Shown here one piece after another: positions 25,705 through 34,447 of a stretch of 64,000 nucleotides of DNA. The notes beneath the pieces were generated by a model. It was not told the origin of the DNA. It ran no database searches and saw nothing but the letters and a program-made list of their open reading frames with translations. This stretch comes from DAISKN01 sp963716925 (GTDB lineage: Bacteria; Acidobacteriota; Vicinamibacteria; Marinacidobacterales; SMYC01). The stretch spans positions 868,001-932,000 of the forward strand of contig CAVQUX010000010.1 of NCBI GenBank assembly GCA_963716925.1, given 5' to 3'. Made by a program: the position numbers and the translations under genes. The stretch's first letter is position 1. Every line of letters begins with the position of its first letter.

Positions 25705-25834
25705 AGCTTGTGAAGAAGTGAGGACGGAGATCCCAACCAGGGTATGACCCTTGTCACTCGATTTTTTCCCCCTCGGATCATATCTAAAGAGGACAAGTCG
25801 GGCACACCCAGCTCCGCCCTCACTTCACAAGCTT
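25705..25834. repeat. Long imperfect inverted repeat downstream of the recombinase-domain gene
   Basis: The left arm AGCTTGTGAAGAAGTGAGG (then ACGGAG, 25705-25729) is matched by CTCCGCCCTCACTTCACAAG (then CTT, 25812-25834). The match is about 21 of 25 with a two- to three-base gap. Partial complementarity extends further outward (TCAGCTAGGGCC against GGCACCTAGGGTCAG). The 80-base centre holds a T-rich run. It may be a strong terminator, a binding site of the adjacent recombinase-like protein or the remains of a mobile element. Confidence 0.6.
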
Positions 25835-25955
25835 GGGCACCTAGGGTCAGCCTTGGCCGCTGGATCGCCTTCTGACTGAGACGCGTAATCTATCCAGAAT
25901 TCATTCCGCCTGTCAAGCAGGTTTTTTCCGCGAACCGGATCGGATTCGGCTCGGC

Positions 25956-27071
25956 TCATACGAGAGTGCGCAGGAACGCCAGGGCGGGAAGCACGCGGAT
26001 TCCACGCTCCGTTTCGTAGTCTTTCGTGCCCGTCGCGTGCACTTGAAGCGCCTCCGCGCCCGGGAACCGTTCCTTGAGATAGATCAGCCCGCGCGTTACG
26101 TCCGAGTCCGCCCACTTGCACTCGATGAGCTGAATGGGCCGCCGCCCTTCGGTCACCACGAAGTCCACCTCGCGCCCGTCCACGTCGCGGAAGTAGTGTA
26201 GGTCCAGATCCCTCCCCTCCGAGTCCTGGTGGAAGTGGACCCACTTGAGAAGGTGCGCCGCCACGAGATTCTCGAAGCGCGCCGCGGAGTCGGACACCAC
26301 CGTCCAGTCGGCGTGATAGTGCTTCCGCTCTTTTTTCACCGCCCGCAGCCTCGGAGCGCCGAACGGCGAGAGCCGGAAGATCGCGTACAGTCGCTCGTAG
26401 ATGTCGAGCCACCGGGAGAGCGTCTTGTGGCTCACCTCCAGGTCTTCGCGAAGGCCGTTGATCGAGAGCGGGCTTCCCACCAGGTCCGGAAGGCGCAGCA
26501 TCAGGAGCTCGAGCCGGCCCAGGTCTTGTACTCGCTCCAACGAAACGACGTCCTCGCGAATGAGTTGGGTCCGATACTCCCGCGACCAGCGCCGCGCTTC
26601 CGTTCGGGACCCCGAGAGAAAGGGCTCGGGAAATCCACCCAGGTCCAGAAGGTCCTTCAGATCCTTTTTCGTTCGCAGGTCCAGTTCCGCCACGGAGAAC
26701 GGATGTAGACGAAGGTAGTGATAGCGCCCCTGAAGGGAGTCGCCTCCGTAGCGGTAGAGGTCCAATCGCGCGCTTCCGGTCACGAGAATGCGGGTCGTCC
26801 GGCCCGGGCGATCGTAGAGTCCCTTGATGAAGCTTCTCCAAGAGCGGTATTTGTGGAGCTCATCGAAAACCCACATCGCCGAGCGGGGAAGCTCGCGCTT
26901 CAGGATACGTTCGCGATGCTCCGGGACGTCCCAGCTCAGGTAACCTTCGTCGCCCTTCAAAAGAGCGAGCGCCAGCGTGGTCTTGCCTACCTGACGAGGT
27001 CCCCCGACGAAAACCATCTTCCGGCGGAGATCCCTCGAGACCTGGGGCGCGAGGTATCGATCGACGGTCAT
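25956..27071 (-). CDS. DUF4143/AAA_14-type ATPase
   Basis: A 371-residue protein. The AAA ATPase part has Walker A VFVGGPRQVGKTTLALALL near residue 25 and Walker B MWVFDELHKYRSW at ~66-78, with sensor 1 as ILVTGSARLD. The DUF4143 C-terminal part includes LDLYRYGGDSLQGRY, SINGLREDLEVSHKTLSRWLDIYERLYAIFRL and a PD-(D/E)XK-like nuclease segment (DGREVDFVVTEGRRPIQLIECKWA with Asp, Glu and Lys). Such proteins are widespread, of debated role, and show the marks of selfish or defence-type genes. Two palindromes sit directly upstream of the start and probably control it. Confidence 0.87.
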   Translation of the reverse strand: MTVDRYLAPQVSRDLRRKMVFVGGPRQVGKTTLALALLKGDEGYLSWDVPEHRERILKRELPRSAMWVFDELHKYRSWRSFIKGLYDRPGRTTRILVTGSARLDLYRYGGDSLQGRYHYLRLHPFSVAELDLRTKKDLKDLLDLGGFPEPFLSGSRTEARRWSREYRTQLIREDVVSLERVQDLGRLELLMLRLPDLVGSPLSINGLREDLEVSHKTLSRWLDIYERLYAIFRLSPFGAPRLRAVKKERKHYHADWTVVSDSAARFENLVAAHLLKWVHFHQDSEGRDLDLHYFRDVDGREVDFVVTEGRRPIQLIECKWADSDVTRGLIYLKERFPGAEALQVHATGTKDYETERGIRVLPALAFLRTLV

Positions 27072-27073
27072 GA

Positions 27074-27130
27074 ACGAGTTTACTCGTATTTTGGCCTGGA
27101 GTCAAAAATGCTCGCGAGTGTTTTTGACTC
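27074..27130. promoter_or_regulatory. Two palindromes upstream of the DUF4143 ATPase gene
   Basis: ACGAGT-TT-ACTCGT (27074-27087) lies three bases before the ATG. GAGTCAAAAA and TTTTTGACTC (27099-27108 and 27121-27130) form a perfect ten-base inverted repeat with a self-complementary CTCGCGAG in the 12-base centre. The larger palindrome is also just downstream of the serpin gene, so it could be a terminator of that gene, although the A/T runs would form its stem. An operator role for the ATPase is inferred. Confidence 0.55.
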
Positions 27131-27142
27131 GGGGTCAAAACA

Positions 27143-28288
27143 CTAGTTACCGGGATCCAGGACCCGGCCCATGAAGAGGACGGTTCCCGTCGGCTTGTCC
27201 AGGACGAGAAACAGAAACGGTCGATCCACGCGGAACTCGAGGGGCGGGGGCGGTTCCAGCAAAGCGGAGCCGCTCAAGATCACGGCCGTCGCGGCAGCCG
27301 CCTCGGTGCCTTTCTCGTCCACGTCCACGACCGCCTTGTGGAGGACGTTGCCGAGCGCGAACCCGGGCTCATCGGACACCCTGGTGAAGTCCGCCCCCGG
27401 CTCGAAGGCATCCTTGATGCCGATCCGGTTGAGCGGTTGGCGAAGGGCGAACGACGATTCGACACGGAATCGCGGAAGCGCGAGCGCCACATCCACGCGC
27501 GCGGCGTTTCGCGTCGATTCCACCACGCTTCCCACGTCGAGCTCCCGCTCCACGGCCTCGAGACGGCCCTCGTCCGGCAACACCAGGAGCATGACGACCC
27601 AGTCGTTCCCGTACGGAACCTCGACCGCCTGGAATCCCTCCCCTCGGGCGTAGCGACGTTCCTCCGTGGCGTGCATCATCGGAACCTCGACCGCTCGCCC
27701 GCCGAGGAGGTGGAACGGCTCGGGTTTGGTGGCGCGCTCGCGGAACGGATGCAGCCATGGAGCTTTGAAGTAGATCGCGTTGGCGAGGATCATCCGGGTC
27801 AGCGCGTCGATATCCGATTCGGAAAGGATCTGGCGGATCTTCCCCCGCGTCGCTTCGCCGACCCACCGATTCACGTCCCGCGCCGCCTCCGAAGGCGCAT
27901 CGGCGAAATCGGTTTCGCTTACCTCGGCGCCGAGGCGGTTTCGGAGCGTCTCCACGAACCCGGCGTTCACCCTATACCCGCGCTGAACCCAGAGAGCGTT
28001 CGCGACCGAAAGGTGAAACGGCGCCGGCATCGGTCGGGCCCGGCTCGCGAGCACCTGCTGCAGGTCCGAGAACACTTCGACCAGGCTTTCGCCCGCTCCC
28101 GCCTGCCCCAGCGCCGTTTCCATCTCGGCGCGGGTCACTCCGGAAGCGCCCGCCTGGCACATCGCGAGCGCCGCGGAAATGCTGTACGGGGAGAAGAAGA
28201 GATTTCCTCGATCCGCCGCCAGTTGCCGGTAGAGCGACGTCGCCAGCCCCGCCGTCGAGGCGCCTTTTCGTATCGGCTCGTTCGGCAT
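27143..28288 (-). CDS. Serpin family protease inhibitor
   Basis: A 381-residue serpin without a signal peptide. Family landmarks are FFSPYSISAALAMCQAGASG near residue 30, SVANALWVQRG, NRWVGEATRGKIRQIL, ILANAIYFKAPWLHPF, and the hinge/loop GTEAAAATAVIL before FRVDRPFLFLVLD. The Ala-rich hinge (P15 Gly, P14 Thr, P13 Glu, then Ala) is the pattern of inhibitory serpins. The scissile bond is predicted near the LSGSALLE segment, with a small residue (Ser) as P1, which would suit elastase- or subtilisin-like proteases. Serpins are uncommon in bacteria and may block self or foreign proteases. No protease gene is nearby. Confidence 0.92.
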   Translation of the reverse strand: MPNEPIRKGASTAGLATSLYRQLAADRGNLFFSPYSISAALAMCQAGASGVTRAEMETALGQAGAGESLVEVFSDLQQVLASRARPMPAPFHLSVANALWVQRGYRVNAGFVETLRNRLGAEVSETDFADAPSEAARDVNRWVGEATRGKIRQILSESDIDALTRMILANAIYFKAPWLHPFRERATKPEPFHLLGGRAVEVPMMHATEERRYARGEGFQAVEVPYGNDWVVMLLVLPDEGRLEAVERELDVGSVVESTRNAARVDVALALPRFRVESSFALRQPLNRIGIKDAFEPGADFTRVSDEPGFALGNVLHKAVVDVDEKGTEAAAATAVILSGSALLEPPPPLEFRVDRPFLFLVLDKPTGTVLFMGRVLDPGN

Positions 28289-28388
28289 ATGGTCCTCCCG
28301 AGAAGAGACTAACTCGTCCGCGCAGCCGACACCACGCCCTTCGCGCTTTCGCCTGGTCTAGAATGGCGGCGCACGGAATGGTAGAGCC

Positions 28389-29102
28389 TTGACATCGGCA
28401 TTCGTCGCGTCCCTGGCGGCTTTCCTGGTCACTCTCCTGAGCGGCCTCGGCGCCCTCGTCCTTCGCCGCCACAAGTCGGTGGTCTTCGCCTCCTGCGCCG
28501 GAGCGCTCATCGGCGGTGCGGCTTTCTTCCTGCTGCCCGATGCGTTCCATTTCTTCGAGGAGTCGGACTCGACGCTCTCCTCCAAGGTCGTATGGGCGGC
28601 GGCGGCTCTCGGGTTCGCAGTCTTCTACGCCCTGGAGAGGGGCCGTCACGCCCCGGAGTCCGCGCGCATCGCCGGCATCGGAGGCGCCCTCGGGCTCGCG
28701 GTGCACAGCTTCCTCGACGGGGTCATCATCGGCGAAGGGTTTCACGCCGGTGGCGAGACCGGATTCGTGCTCGCGGTCGCGGTGATGCTCCATAGGCTCG
28801 CGGACGGGGCGAGCGCCGTCGGCGTGATGCTCGGGACCGAGCACGGCATCCGCCAGACGGCTTTCATGCTCCTCGTCACCGCCCTCGCCCCCATCGCCGG
28901 CGCCGTGGTCACGTCGTTCTTCTCCCTCCCCGCGTTGCTTCTCTCGATGCTCCTGAGCTTCTTCTCCGGAATGCTTCTGTACCTCGGCGCGAAGCATCTC
29001 CTCCCCGAAGCGCGGCGGGCCGCCGCGTCGAGCGTCACCGTTCCCGCCTCCTTCGCCGCCGGCCTGATGGTGGTCTACGCCGCCTACCTCCTGTCACAGT
29101 GA
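28389..29102 (+). CDS. ZIP family metal transporter
   Basis: A 237-residue membrane transporter of divalent metals (zinc, iron or manganese). It starts at TTG and has seven or eight hydrophobic helices. The ZIP signature in TM4/TM5 is visible: GLAVHSFLDGVIIGEGFHAGG (His, Asp, Gly, Glu) followed by AVMLHRLADGASAVGV with the second His. The metal specificity cannot be judged. Its stop overlaps the phosphohexomutase start (GTGA), so the two are coupled. The upstream 100 bases are divergent from the serpin gene and no metal-regulator box was identified. Confidence 0.88.
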   Translation: MTSAFVASLAAFLVTLLSGLGALVLRRHKSVVFASCAGALIGGAAFFLLPDAFHFFEESDSTLSSKVVWAAAALGFAVFYALERGRHAPESARIAGIGGALGLAVHSFLDGVIIGEGFHAGGETGFVLAVAVMLHRLADGASAVGVMLGTEHGIRQTAFMLLVTALAPIAGAVVTSFFSLPALLLSMLLSFFSGMLLYLGAKHLLPEARRAAASSVTVPASFAAGLMVVYAAYLLSQ

Positions 29103-30776
29103 CCCGCATGCTCGGTGTACTTCCGCGCGTCGAGCGATTCCTCGAGGACGAAGTCGACCCCGACGACCGCCGGGAGATCGCGAGTCTGCTGATGCGCGCG
29201 CGTGCCGGCGAGGAGTCGGCCCTTCGCGACCTCGAGTCACGCTTCGCCGGCCCGCTCACGTTCGGAACCGCGGGCATCCGCGGTGTTCTGGGAGCGGGAG
29301 AGAGCCGGATGAACCGCTCTCTCATCCTCAGAGTCACGCACGGTCTGGCGCTCCACGTCATCGACGAGATCCCGGGAGCGAGAGAGCGCGGAGTCGCGCT
29401 GGCCCGGGACGGGCGGCGTCTCTCCGACGTCTTCCAGAAGGACGCGGCCTCGGTCCTCGCCGCTCAAGGGATCACGGTCCACTGGATCGACGGGCCGAGC
29501 CCGACTCCCCTCCTCGCGTTCGCCGTCCGCCATTTCGGCGCCGCGGCCGGAATCATGATCACCGCCTCGCACAATCCACCGGCGTACAACGGCTACAAAG
29601 TCTACTGGGAGAACGGCGCCCAGATCGTTCCCCCCGTCGACGAGGGGATCGCCGCTCGCATCACCGAGGCGCCGGGCGCCTCCCGGATTCCGAGGGCGGA
29701 GTCCTCCCCTCTCGTGCGCGAGTGCCCTTCGATCGGCGAAGCCTACCTTGCGGCGCTCCCCCCACGCCGCAACGACGATCCCGGCCTGCGCATCGCCTAT
29801 ACCGCGCTTCACGGCTGCGGCCAGCGCCTCTTCCTGGAGGCGGCGAAGAGGAGCGGCTTCGACAAAGTCTTTCCCGTTTCCGATCAGGCCGAGCCCGATC
29901 CCGCGTTTCCCACCGTTTCCTTTCCCAATCCCGAGGAGCCCGGCGCTCTCGACCTGCTGCTCTCGACGGCGAAGAGCAACGACTGCGACGTCGCGCTGGC
30001 GCATGATCCGGACGCCGATCGGCTCGGGGCGGTGGTGCGGCGCGGACCCGGTGACTTCGTCGTCCTCAACGGCAACGAGCTCGGCGTCCTCCTCGCTCAC
30101 CACGTCGCTCGCGCACACCCGGGAGACGAAGCCGTTGGTGGTCTCGACCCTCGTCTCGTCGCGGATGCTCTCGAAGATGGCGGCGTCCCTGGGTGTGCGG
30201 TACCTGGACACGCTCACCGGGTTCAAGTGGATTGCGAACGAGGCGATGCGCGTCGAGGCTGAGGAGGGCGTCCGCTTCGTTTTCGGGTATGAGGAGGCTC
30301 TGGGCTACACCGTGGGCACGGTGGTTCGCGACAAAGACGGAATCGGGGCGGGTCTCGCGCTCGCCGAAATGGCGGCGGAGCTCCGCGCGCGGGGACGGAC
30401 GCTCCTCGATGCCCTCGCCGACCTCAGGCGGCGCCACGGATACTTCGCGAGCCGGCAGCGGAACTTCACTCTCGAAGGAGCGGAAGGTGCAGCCCGGATC
30501 GAGCGGGCCATGGACCGCTTGAGACGCGAGCCTCGGAGGGAGCTCGGCGGCGAGCGGGTCCGCGCGTTCCACGATCGCCGTGAGGGGAACGTTCTCCTCT
30601 ACGATCTCGAGGACGGCGGCCGGGTCGCCGTCCGGCCGAGCGGGACCGAGCCCAAGATCAAGCTCTACTTCGAAGTGGTCGAGACCTACGACACTCTCGA
30701 AGCCGCGGACGCCCGCGCCACGGGTCGCCTCGCCGCAGTGGAAAAGGATTTACTCGCGGGCTCCGGACTCGGTTGA
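29099..30776 (+). CDS. Phosphoglucomutase/phosphomannomutase family protein, one apparent frameshift
   Basis: An alpha-D-phosphohexomutase of about 558 residues that moves phosphate between positions 1 and 6 of glucose or mannose. The active-site serine loop GIMITASHNPPAYNGYK has Ser157. The metal loop is AHDPDADRLGAV, the sugar-binding loop GYEEALGYTVG and the phosphate-binding loop VRPSGTEPKIKLYFE. The frame breaks at about 30106-30116, in a GCTCGCGCACAC tract between LGVLLAHHV and HTRETKPLVVSTLV; the second part continues one frame over. The length fits PGM/PMM of the larger type-II group. It starts at GTG overlapping the ZIP stop. Confidence 0.9.
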
Positions 30777-30818
30777 GCTCGGCCCATTCGAAGTCCTCGT
30801 TCGGTCCGGCTCGCCCTC

Positions 30819-30847
30819 TTGAACCCTTGAGTATAACTGGTTATACT
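30819..30847 (+). promoter_or_regulatory. MazEF-type promoter with overlapping operator palindrome
   Basis: TTGAAC (30819-30824) and TATACT (30842-30847) with a 17-base spacer make a near-ideal sigma70 promoter. The perfect inverted repeat GTATAAC-TG-GTTATAC (30831-30846) covers the spacer end and most of the -10. Repressor binding there would block polymerase, as expected for a ribbon-helix-helix antitoxin. The predicted +1 falls at about 30854-30855, on the antitoxin ATG. Confidence 0.75.
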
Positions 30848-30854
30848 TTCTTGT

Positions 30855-31115
30855 ATGAAGACCGCCATTTCAATCCCGGATGAGCTCTTTCGTGAAGTGG
30901 AGCTTTTCTCCCGGCGCCTCAAGGTGTCTCGAAGCCGCCTCTTCGCGGATGCCGTTCGCGAGTACCTCGCGCGGCGGCGATTCCCGCCGGACGCGACGGC
31001 CGCTTGGAACCAGGTAATCGATCTCGCAGGTCAGCCGGGGGATGAGGCCGGCGCAGTGGCCCTTCGGAATCGCGGAAAAGCGGTGCTCCGAAATGCGCTC
31101 GTGAATCGCCGGTGA
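30855..31115 (+). CDS. Ribbon-helix-helix antitoxin (MazE/PemI-like)
   Basis: An 86-residue antitoxin. The N-terminal ribbon-helix-helix domain is MKTAISIPDELFREVELFSRRLKVSRSRLFADAVREYL (quoted in part), with the beta-strand TAISIPD that would enter the DNA groove, and a charged, probably disordered C-terminal tail that would wrap the toxin. Its stop overlaps the toxin start (GTGA), so synthesis of the pair is coupled. No Shine-Dalgarno sequence precedes the ATG and the predicted transcript begins at it, suggesting leaderless translation. The gene is expected to repress its own promoter via the palindrome next to it. Confidence 0.88.
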   Translation: MKTAISIPDELFREVELFSRRLKVSRSRLFADAVREYLARRRFPPDATAAWNQVIDLAGQPGDEAGAVALRNRGKAVLRNALVNRR

Positions 31116-31456
31116 TCGAGCGGGGACAGATCTGGTGGGCGGAGCTGGGAGAACCTCGCGGGTCGGAACCGGGCTATCGACATCCGGTGCTGGTTCTCCA
31201 GCGAGATGAGGTGAACAGAAGCCGCATCAACACCGTCGTGGTGTGTTTGCTCACGAGCAATAGCCTTTTGTCGCGAGCTCCCGGCAATACTCTGCTTCGA
31301 CGGCGCCGAACCGGCCTCCCGCGGGATTCGGTCGTCAATGCATCCCAGGTCGCGACGTTGAACAAGTCCGATCTGGAGGAACTCGTGAGCGCTCTGCCCC
31401 GAGATCTGATGGACGATGTGGACCAGGGAATTCGTTGGTTCCTCGGTCTCGATTGA
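31112..31456 (+). CDS. mazF: MazF/PemK-type toxin endoribonuclease
   Basis: A 114-residue growth-inhibiting endoribonuclease. Features are the N-terminal RGQIWWAELGEPRGSEPGYRHPVLVLQ (quoted in part) with the conserved Arg and the G-S-E-P-G-x-x-R-P/H-x-x-V pattern, then VVVCLLTSN and TGLPRDSVVNASQVATLNKSDL. The catalytic Arg and Ser/Thr of the family are present (Arg in GYRH, Thr in CLLTS). Its GTG start overlaps the antitoxin stop by four bases. The cleavage site in RNA is not predictable from sequence. It is the last gene of the two-gene operon. Confidence 0.92.
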   Translation: MIERGQIWWAELGEPRGSEPGYRHPVLVLQRDEVNRSRINTVVVCLLTSNSLLSRAPGNTLLRRRRTGLPRDSVVNASQVATLNKSDLEELVSALPRDLMDDVDQGIRWFLGLD

Positions 31457-31467
31457 TGCAGTCCTTT

Positions 31468-33366
31468 CTACTCGCGGCTTCCGGCCTCGCGTGACCCCTT
31501 CGGGATCACGTTGAGCTTCAGGTACGACGGGCTCTCCGGCGAGCGGTAGATCCTCTGCGTGGCTACCTGGAAATCCTCCTCCTGCGCCTTGTAGATGTCG
31601 ACGAAGGTCTGGGGGTTTCGATCGATGACCGGAAACCACGTGCTCTGTACCTGGACCATCATGCGGTGGCCCTTCTCGAACGTATGGTTGCGGTCCCGCA
31701 AATCGAACTCGATGGGCGTGATCTCTCCCGGAACCATGGGCTCGGGCTTCTCGAAGCTCTTCCGGAACTTCGCGCGGAACACTTCGCCCGCGAGAAGCAT
31801 CTGGAAGTGCCCCATTCGCACTCCCGCCGGATTCGGGTCGTTGTCGGGAAAGTCTCCGGGAAAGACGTCGATGAGCTTCACCACGAAATCCGAGTCGGTG
31901 CCGGTGGTCGATACCGAGAGGTGCGCGATGATCGGACCGGCGATGGTGACGTCTTCCGCCAGCTCCTCGCTCTCGTAGACGAGGACGTCGGGGCGCGAGG
32001 CGGCGAAGCGCTGGTCCTCGATCATCCAGAGGTGACCCTGCGTCGTTCGCGTCTCGGCGGAGAACGGGACGGGTTTTTCCGGATCGCTCACGTAGCTGTC
32101 GAAAGCTTCCGCCAACGCCGAGCCCGGGGGCTCGAACGAGAGCCCCTCGTCCTCGCGCAGGTAGAGATTCTTCACCACTGCCTCGGGAGGCGGCCAGTCG
32201 GAGTACTTCCGCCAGACGTTCGAGCCGGTCTCGAAGACGTAGGCCTCCGGAAGATCCGGGTCGGGCGCGTCCTTGAGATGATGCCGGAAGAACGGGAGGT
32301 GAATCTCCTTCTGGAAATAGTGCGCCGTCTTGGACTCGAACTGCACGTTCCCGAGAGACGCTCCGTCCATGCGGTTCCAGCCTCCGTGGAGCCACGGCCC
32401 GACGGCGAGAACGCTCTCGTTCTCCGGATTGCGCTTCTCGATCTCGTAGTAGATGGTCATGGGCCCGTAGAAATCCTCGGCGTCGAACCATCCCCCCACG
32501 TTCAGAATCGCGTGATGGATGTCGTTCAGGTGAGGAAGGACCACCTGATCCTTCCAGTAATCGTCGTAGGTCCCGTGGTCCATGAACTCGTTCCAGGTGG
32601 GAACGGAATAGCTGAAATAGCGCTCGTTGACGTTGGCGATGGGACCGAGCTCACGAAAGAAGCGGTAGCCGTCGGGGGTGCCGTAGTCGAACGCGGCCTC
32701 CCGCTCGGTCGTGATTCCCTCCCGGACCCGGGCGTTGGCGGAGAGCCAGCTGAAGGCGTACATGAGCCGGAAGGCGCCGTTGTGGTGCCAATCGTCCCCG
32801 AGGAACATGTCGGAGGGCGATGCCTGCGGGGAGGATGCCTTGAGCGCGGGGTGAGCGTCGATCATCCCCATGACCGTCTGGAACCCGGGGTAGGAGACGC
32901 CGTACTGGCCGGCCCGGCCGTTTCCGTTCGGGACGTTCTCGAGGAGCCACTCGATGGTGTCGTAGTTGTCGGTGCTCTCGTCGGTCACTTTCGCGGTCTT
33001 CCTCGGCACGTAGGGCCGCATCACCACGAACTCGCCCTCGGAGCGGAACTTCCCGCGCACGTCTTGAAAGACGAAGATGAATCCATCCCGGTCGAATTCG
33101 GGCGAAGGTCCTATCTGCGCGGGATACTCGTCGGGCCCATAGGGAGGAATGGAGTAGGGCGTTCGCAACAGGAGAAACGGGTACGTCCGGGATCGGTCTT
33201 TCGGCTCGTACAGGATGGTGAAGAGCTTCACCCCGTCCCGCATCGGGATCATGACTTCCCGCTTCGCGTAGTGGGCGCGAACGTCGAAGGGCGCTTCCTC
33301 CTCCTGCGCCCATACCCGGGCCGCGGCGAGGCTCGAGACCAGAAGACACCGGGCGAGGGCTCTCAC
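31468..33366 (-). CDS. CocE/NonD family (S15) hydrolase
   Basis: A 632-residue secreted alpha/beta-hydrolase of the X-Pro dipeptidyl-peptidase/CocE family. A GTG start (VRALARCLLVSSLAAARVWAQ) gives a good signal peptide; an ATG further upstream would add residues that do not look like a signal. The N-terminal catalytic domain holds MIPMRDGVKLFTILYEPKD and the nucleophile motif GQYGVSYPGF (Gly-x-Ser-Tyr-x-Gly). A WLHGGWNRMDG segment and the C-terminal jelly-roll domain (VFETGSNVWRKYSDWPP, then GHRMMVQVQSTWFP) follow. Members hydrolyse acyl esters, glutaryl amides or N-terminal proline dipeptides. The preferred substrate is unclear. It lies downstream of the VOC gene, with 68 bases between stop and start. 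Confidence 0.88.
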   Translation of the reverse strand: MRALARCLLVSSLAAARVWAQEEEAPFDVRAHYAKREVMIPMRDGVKLFTILYEPKDRSRTYPFLLLRTPYSIPPYGPDEYPAQIGPSPEFDRDGFIFVFQDVRGKFRSEGEFVVMRPYVPRKTAKVTDESTDNYDTIEWLLENVPNGNGRAGQYGVSYPGFQTVMGMIDAHPALKASSPQASPSDMFLGDDWHHNGAFRLMYAFSWLSANARVREGITTEREAAFDYGTPDGYRFFRELGPIANVNERYFSYSVPTWNEFMDHGTYDDYWKDQVVLPHLNDIHHAILNVGGWFDAEDFYGPMTIYYEIEKRNPENESVLAVGPWLHGGWNRMDGASLGNVQFESKTAHYFQKEIHLPFFRHHLKDAPDPDLPEAYVFETGSNVWRKYSDWPPPEAVVKNLYLREDEGLSFEPPGSALAEAFDSYVSDPEKPVPFSAETRTTQGHLWMIEDQRFAASRPDVLVYESEELAEDVTIAGPIIAHLSVSTTGTDSDFVVKLIDVFPGDFPDNDPNPAGVRMGHFQMLLAGEVFRAKFRKSFEKPEPMVPGEITPIEFDLRDRNHTFEKGHRMMVQVQSTWFPVIDRNPQTFVDIYKAQEEDFQVATQRIYRSPESPSYLKLNVIPKGSREAGSRE

Positions 33367-33434
33367 TGAATCCCCACCAGGCCTTCGACCGAGTCGTAGC
33401 ATTCGAGCGAGTATTGGTTCTGCGCCCGCCTCTG

Positions 33435-34326
33435 TCAATTCCCCGAAGCGGCGACGAAATGGAGGACGACTCCGCCGGCGCGCTCGGGCCGAACCCAGAG
33501 CCCATCGTCCACGGGATGCGGCGTCACTGCGTTGTCCTTGAGGCAGCGCCGCGTTTCGTCGACGTCGGAAACGGTGAGGGTCACGACGGCGACGCAGGGA
33601 ACCGCGGGGAGGACGACGTCCTCGAACCGGGCCATGACGTCGTCGACGCCCGCGATCTCGACCGAGCCCTCGTCGAGCGCGAATCGCAGCTTACCACCTC
33701 GGCCCTCTTCGCGGGAGCGGAGCGTGAGCCGCTCGAAGCGGTCCGCGGTCTCGTTCGGGATACTCCGAGCAGAGGGTGATCCCCGAGAGCGCCTGGACCC
33801 CGTTCGGATGGTCGAGGAGGGCTTTCTGCCAGAGGACGTCGGGGGTGGCATGCTCGATGAAGAACGGATCGGCCTCGGGAAAGAGCTCGGACTCCGCGCG
33901 AACGATGCGAAAGAGTCCCGGCTTCGTCTGGTCTCCCTCGATGCCGATGGGAACGTCTCGTCCGATCTCGACCGGGGGCTTCAATCCCTGGACCCGGTCC
34001 TTCCGCGATCGATAGAGATCCTCGGCGCGCTCGCACCCGAGGGCCACGAGCCCTACCCCGTGGAACCGCTCGGCGAGCGCGCGGAAACGATCGTGCGGCA
34101 GCTTCTCGTCGACCACCCCGAGGATCTCGAAGTAGCCCTGGCGGAACATGGCGCAGCGGTTTCCGGATCCCCAGGGCACGACCGGCCCCTCGGGAGTGAG
34201 CTTTCCCCGATGAGCGCTCTCCCGCGTGAGCCGGAAGCCGAGCCTCTCGTAGTCCTCCTTCGAGGCGTCGAGGTCCGGCGTCACTAACGCGACGTGGTCG
34301 AGAGTGAGGGAGCCCTCTCCACTCAT
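33435..34326 (-). CDS. VOC (glyoxalase/dioxygenase superfamily) protein, one apparent frameshift
   Basis: About 296 residues carrying two VOC-type half-domains. The first begins [25 protein letters not shown] with the metal-binding His, and includes [10 protein letters not shown] and GYFEILGV. The second ends GVDDVMARF, then [14 protein letters not shown] and [11 protein letters not shown]. The frame changes around 33758, between TLCSEYP and [10 protein letters not shown]. One extra base in a CCC run explains it. The start MSGEGSLTL has GGAGG five bases upstream. The substrate is unknown. It is divergent from the STAS-kinase operon and upstream of the S15 hydrolase. Confidence 0.8.
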
Positions 34327-34447
34327 AGGTTCCTCCGCGGTCATTCTAACTTCTCGCCGGCCCATTTTCATCGGGCGGTGGCGCCGTATCAGTTGAAGAC
34401 GATGTTGGGCTCGCATACATTACTCTTTCTCCCAGGAGGGCCCGCCC

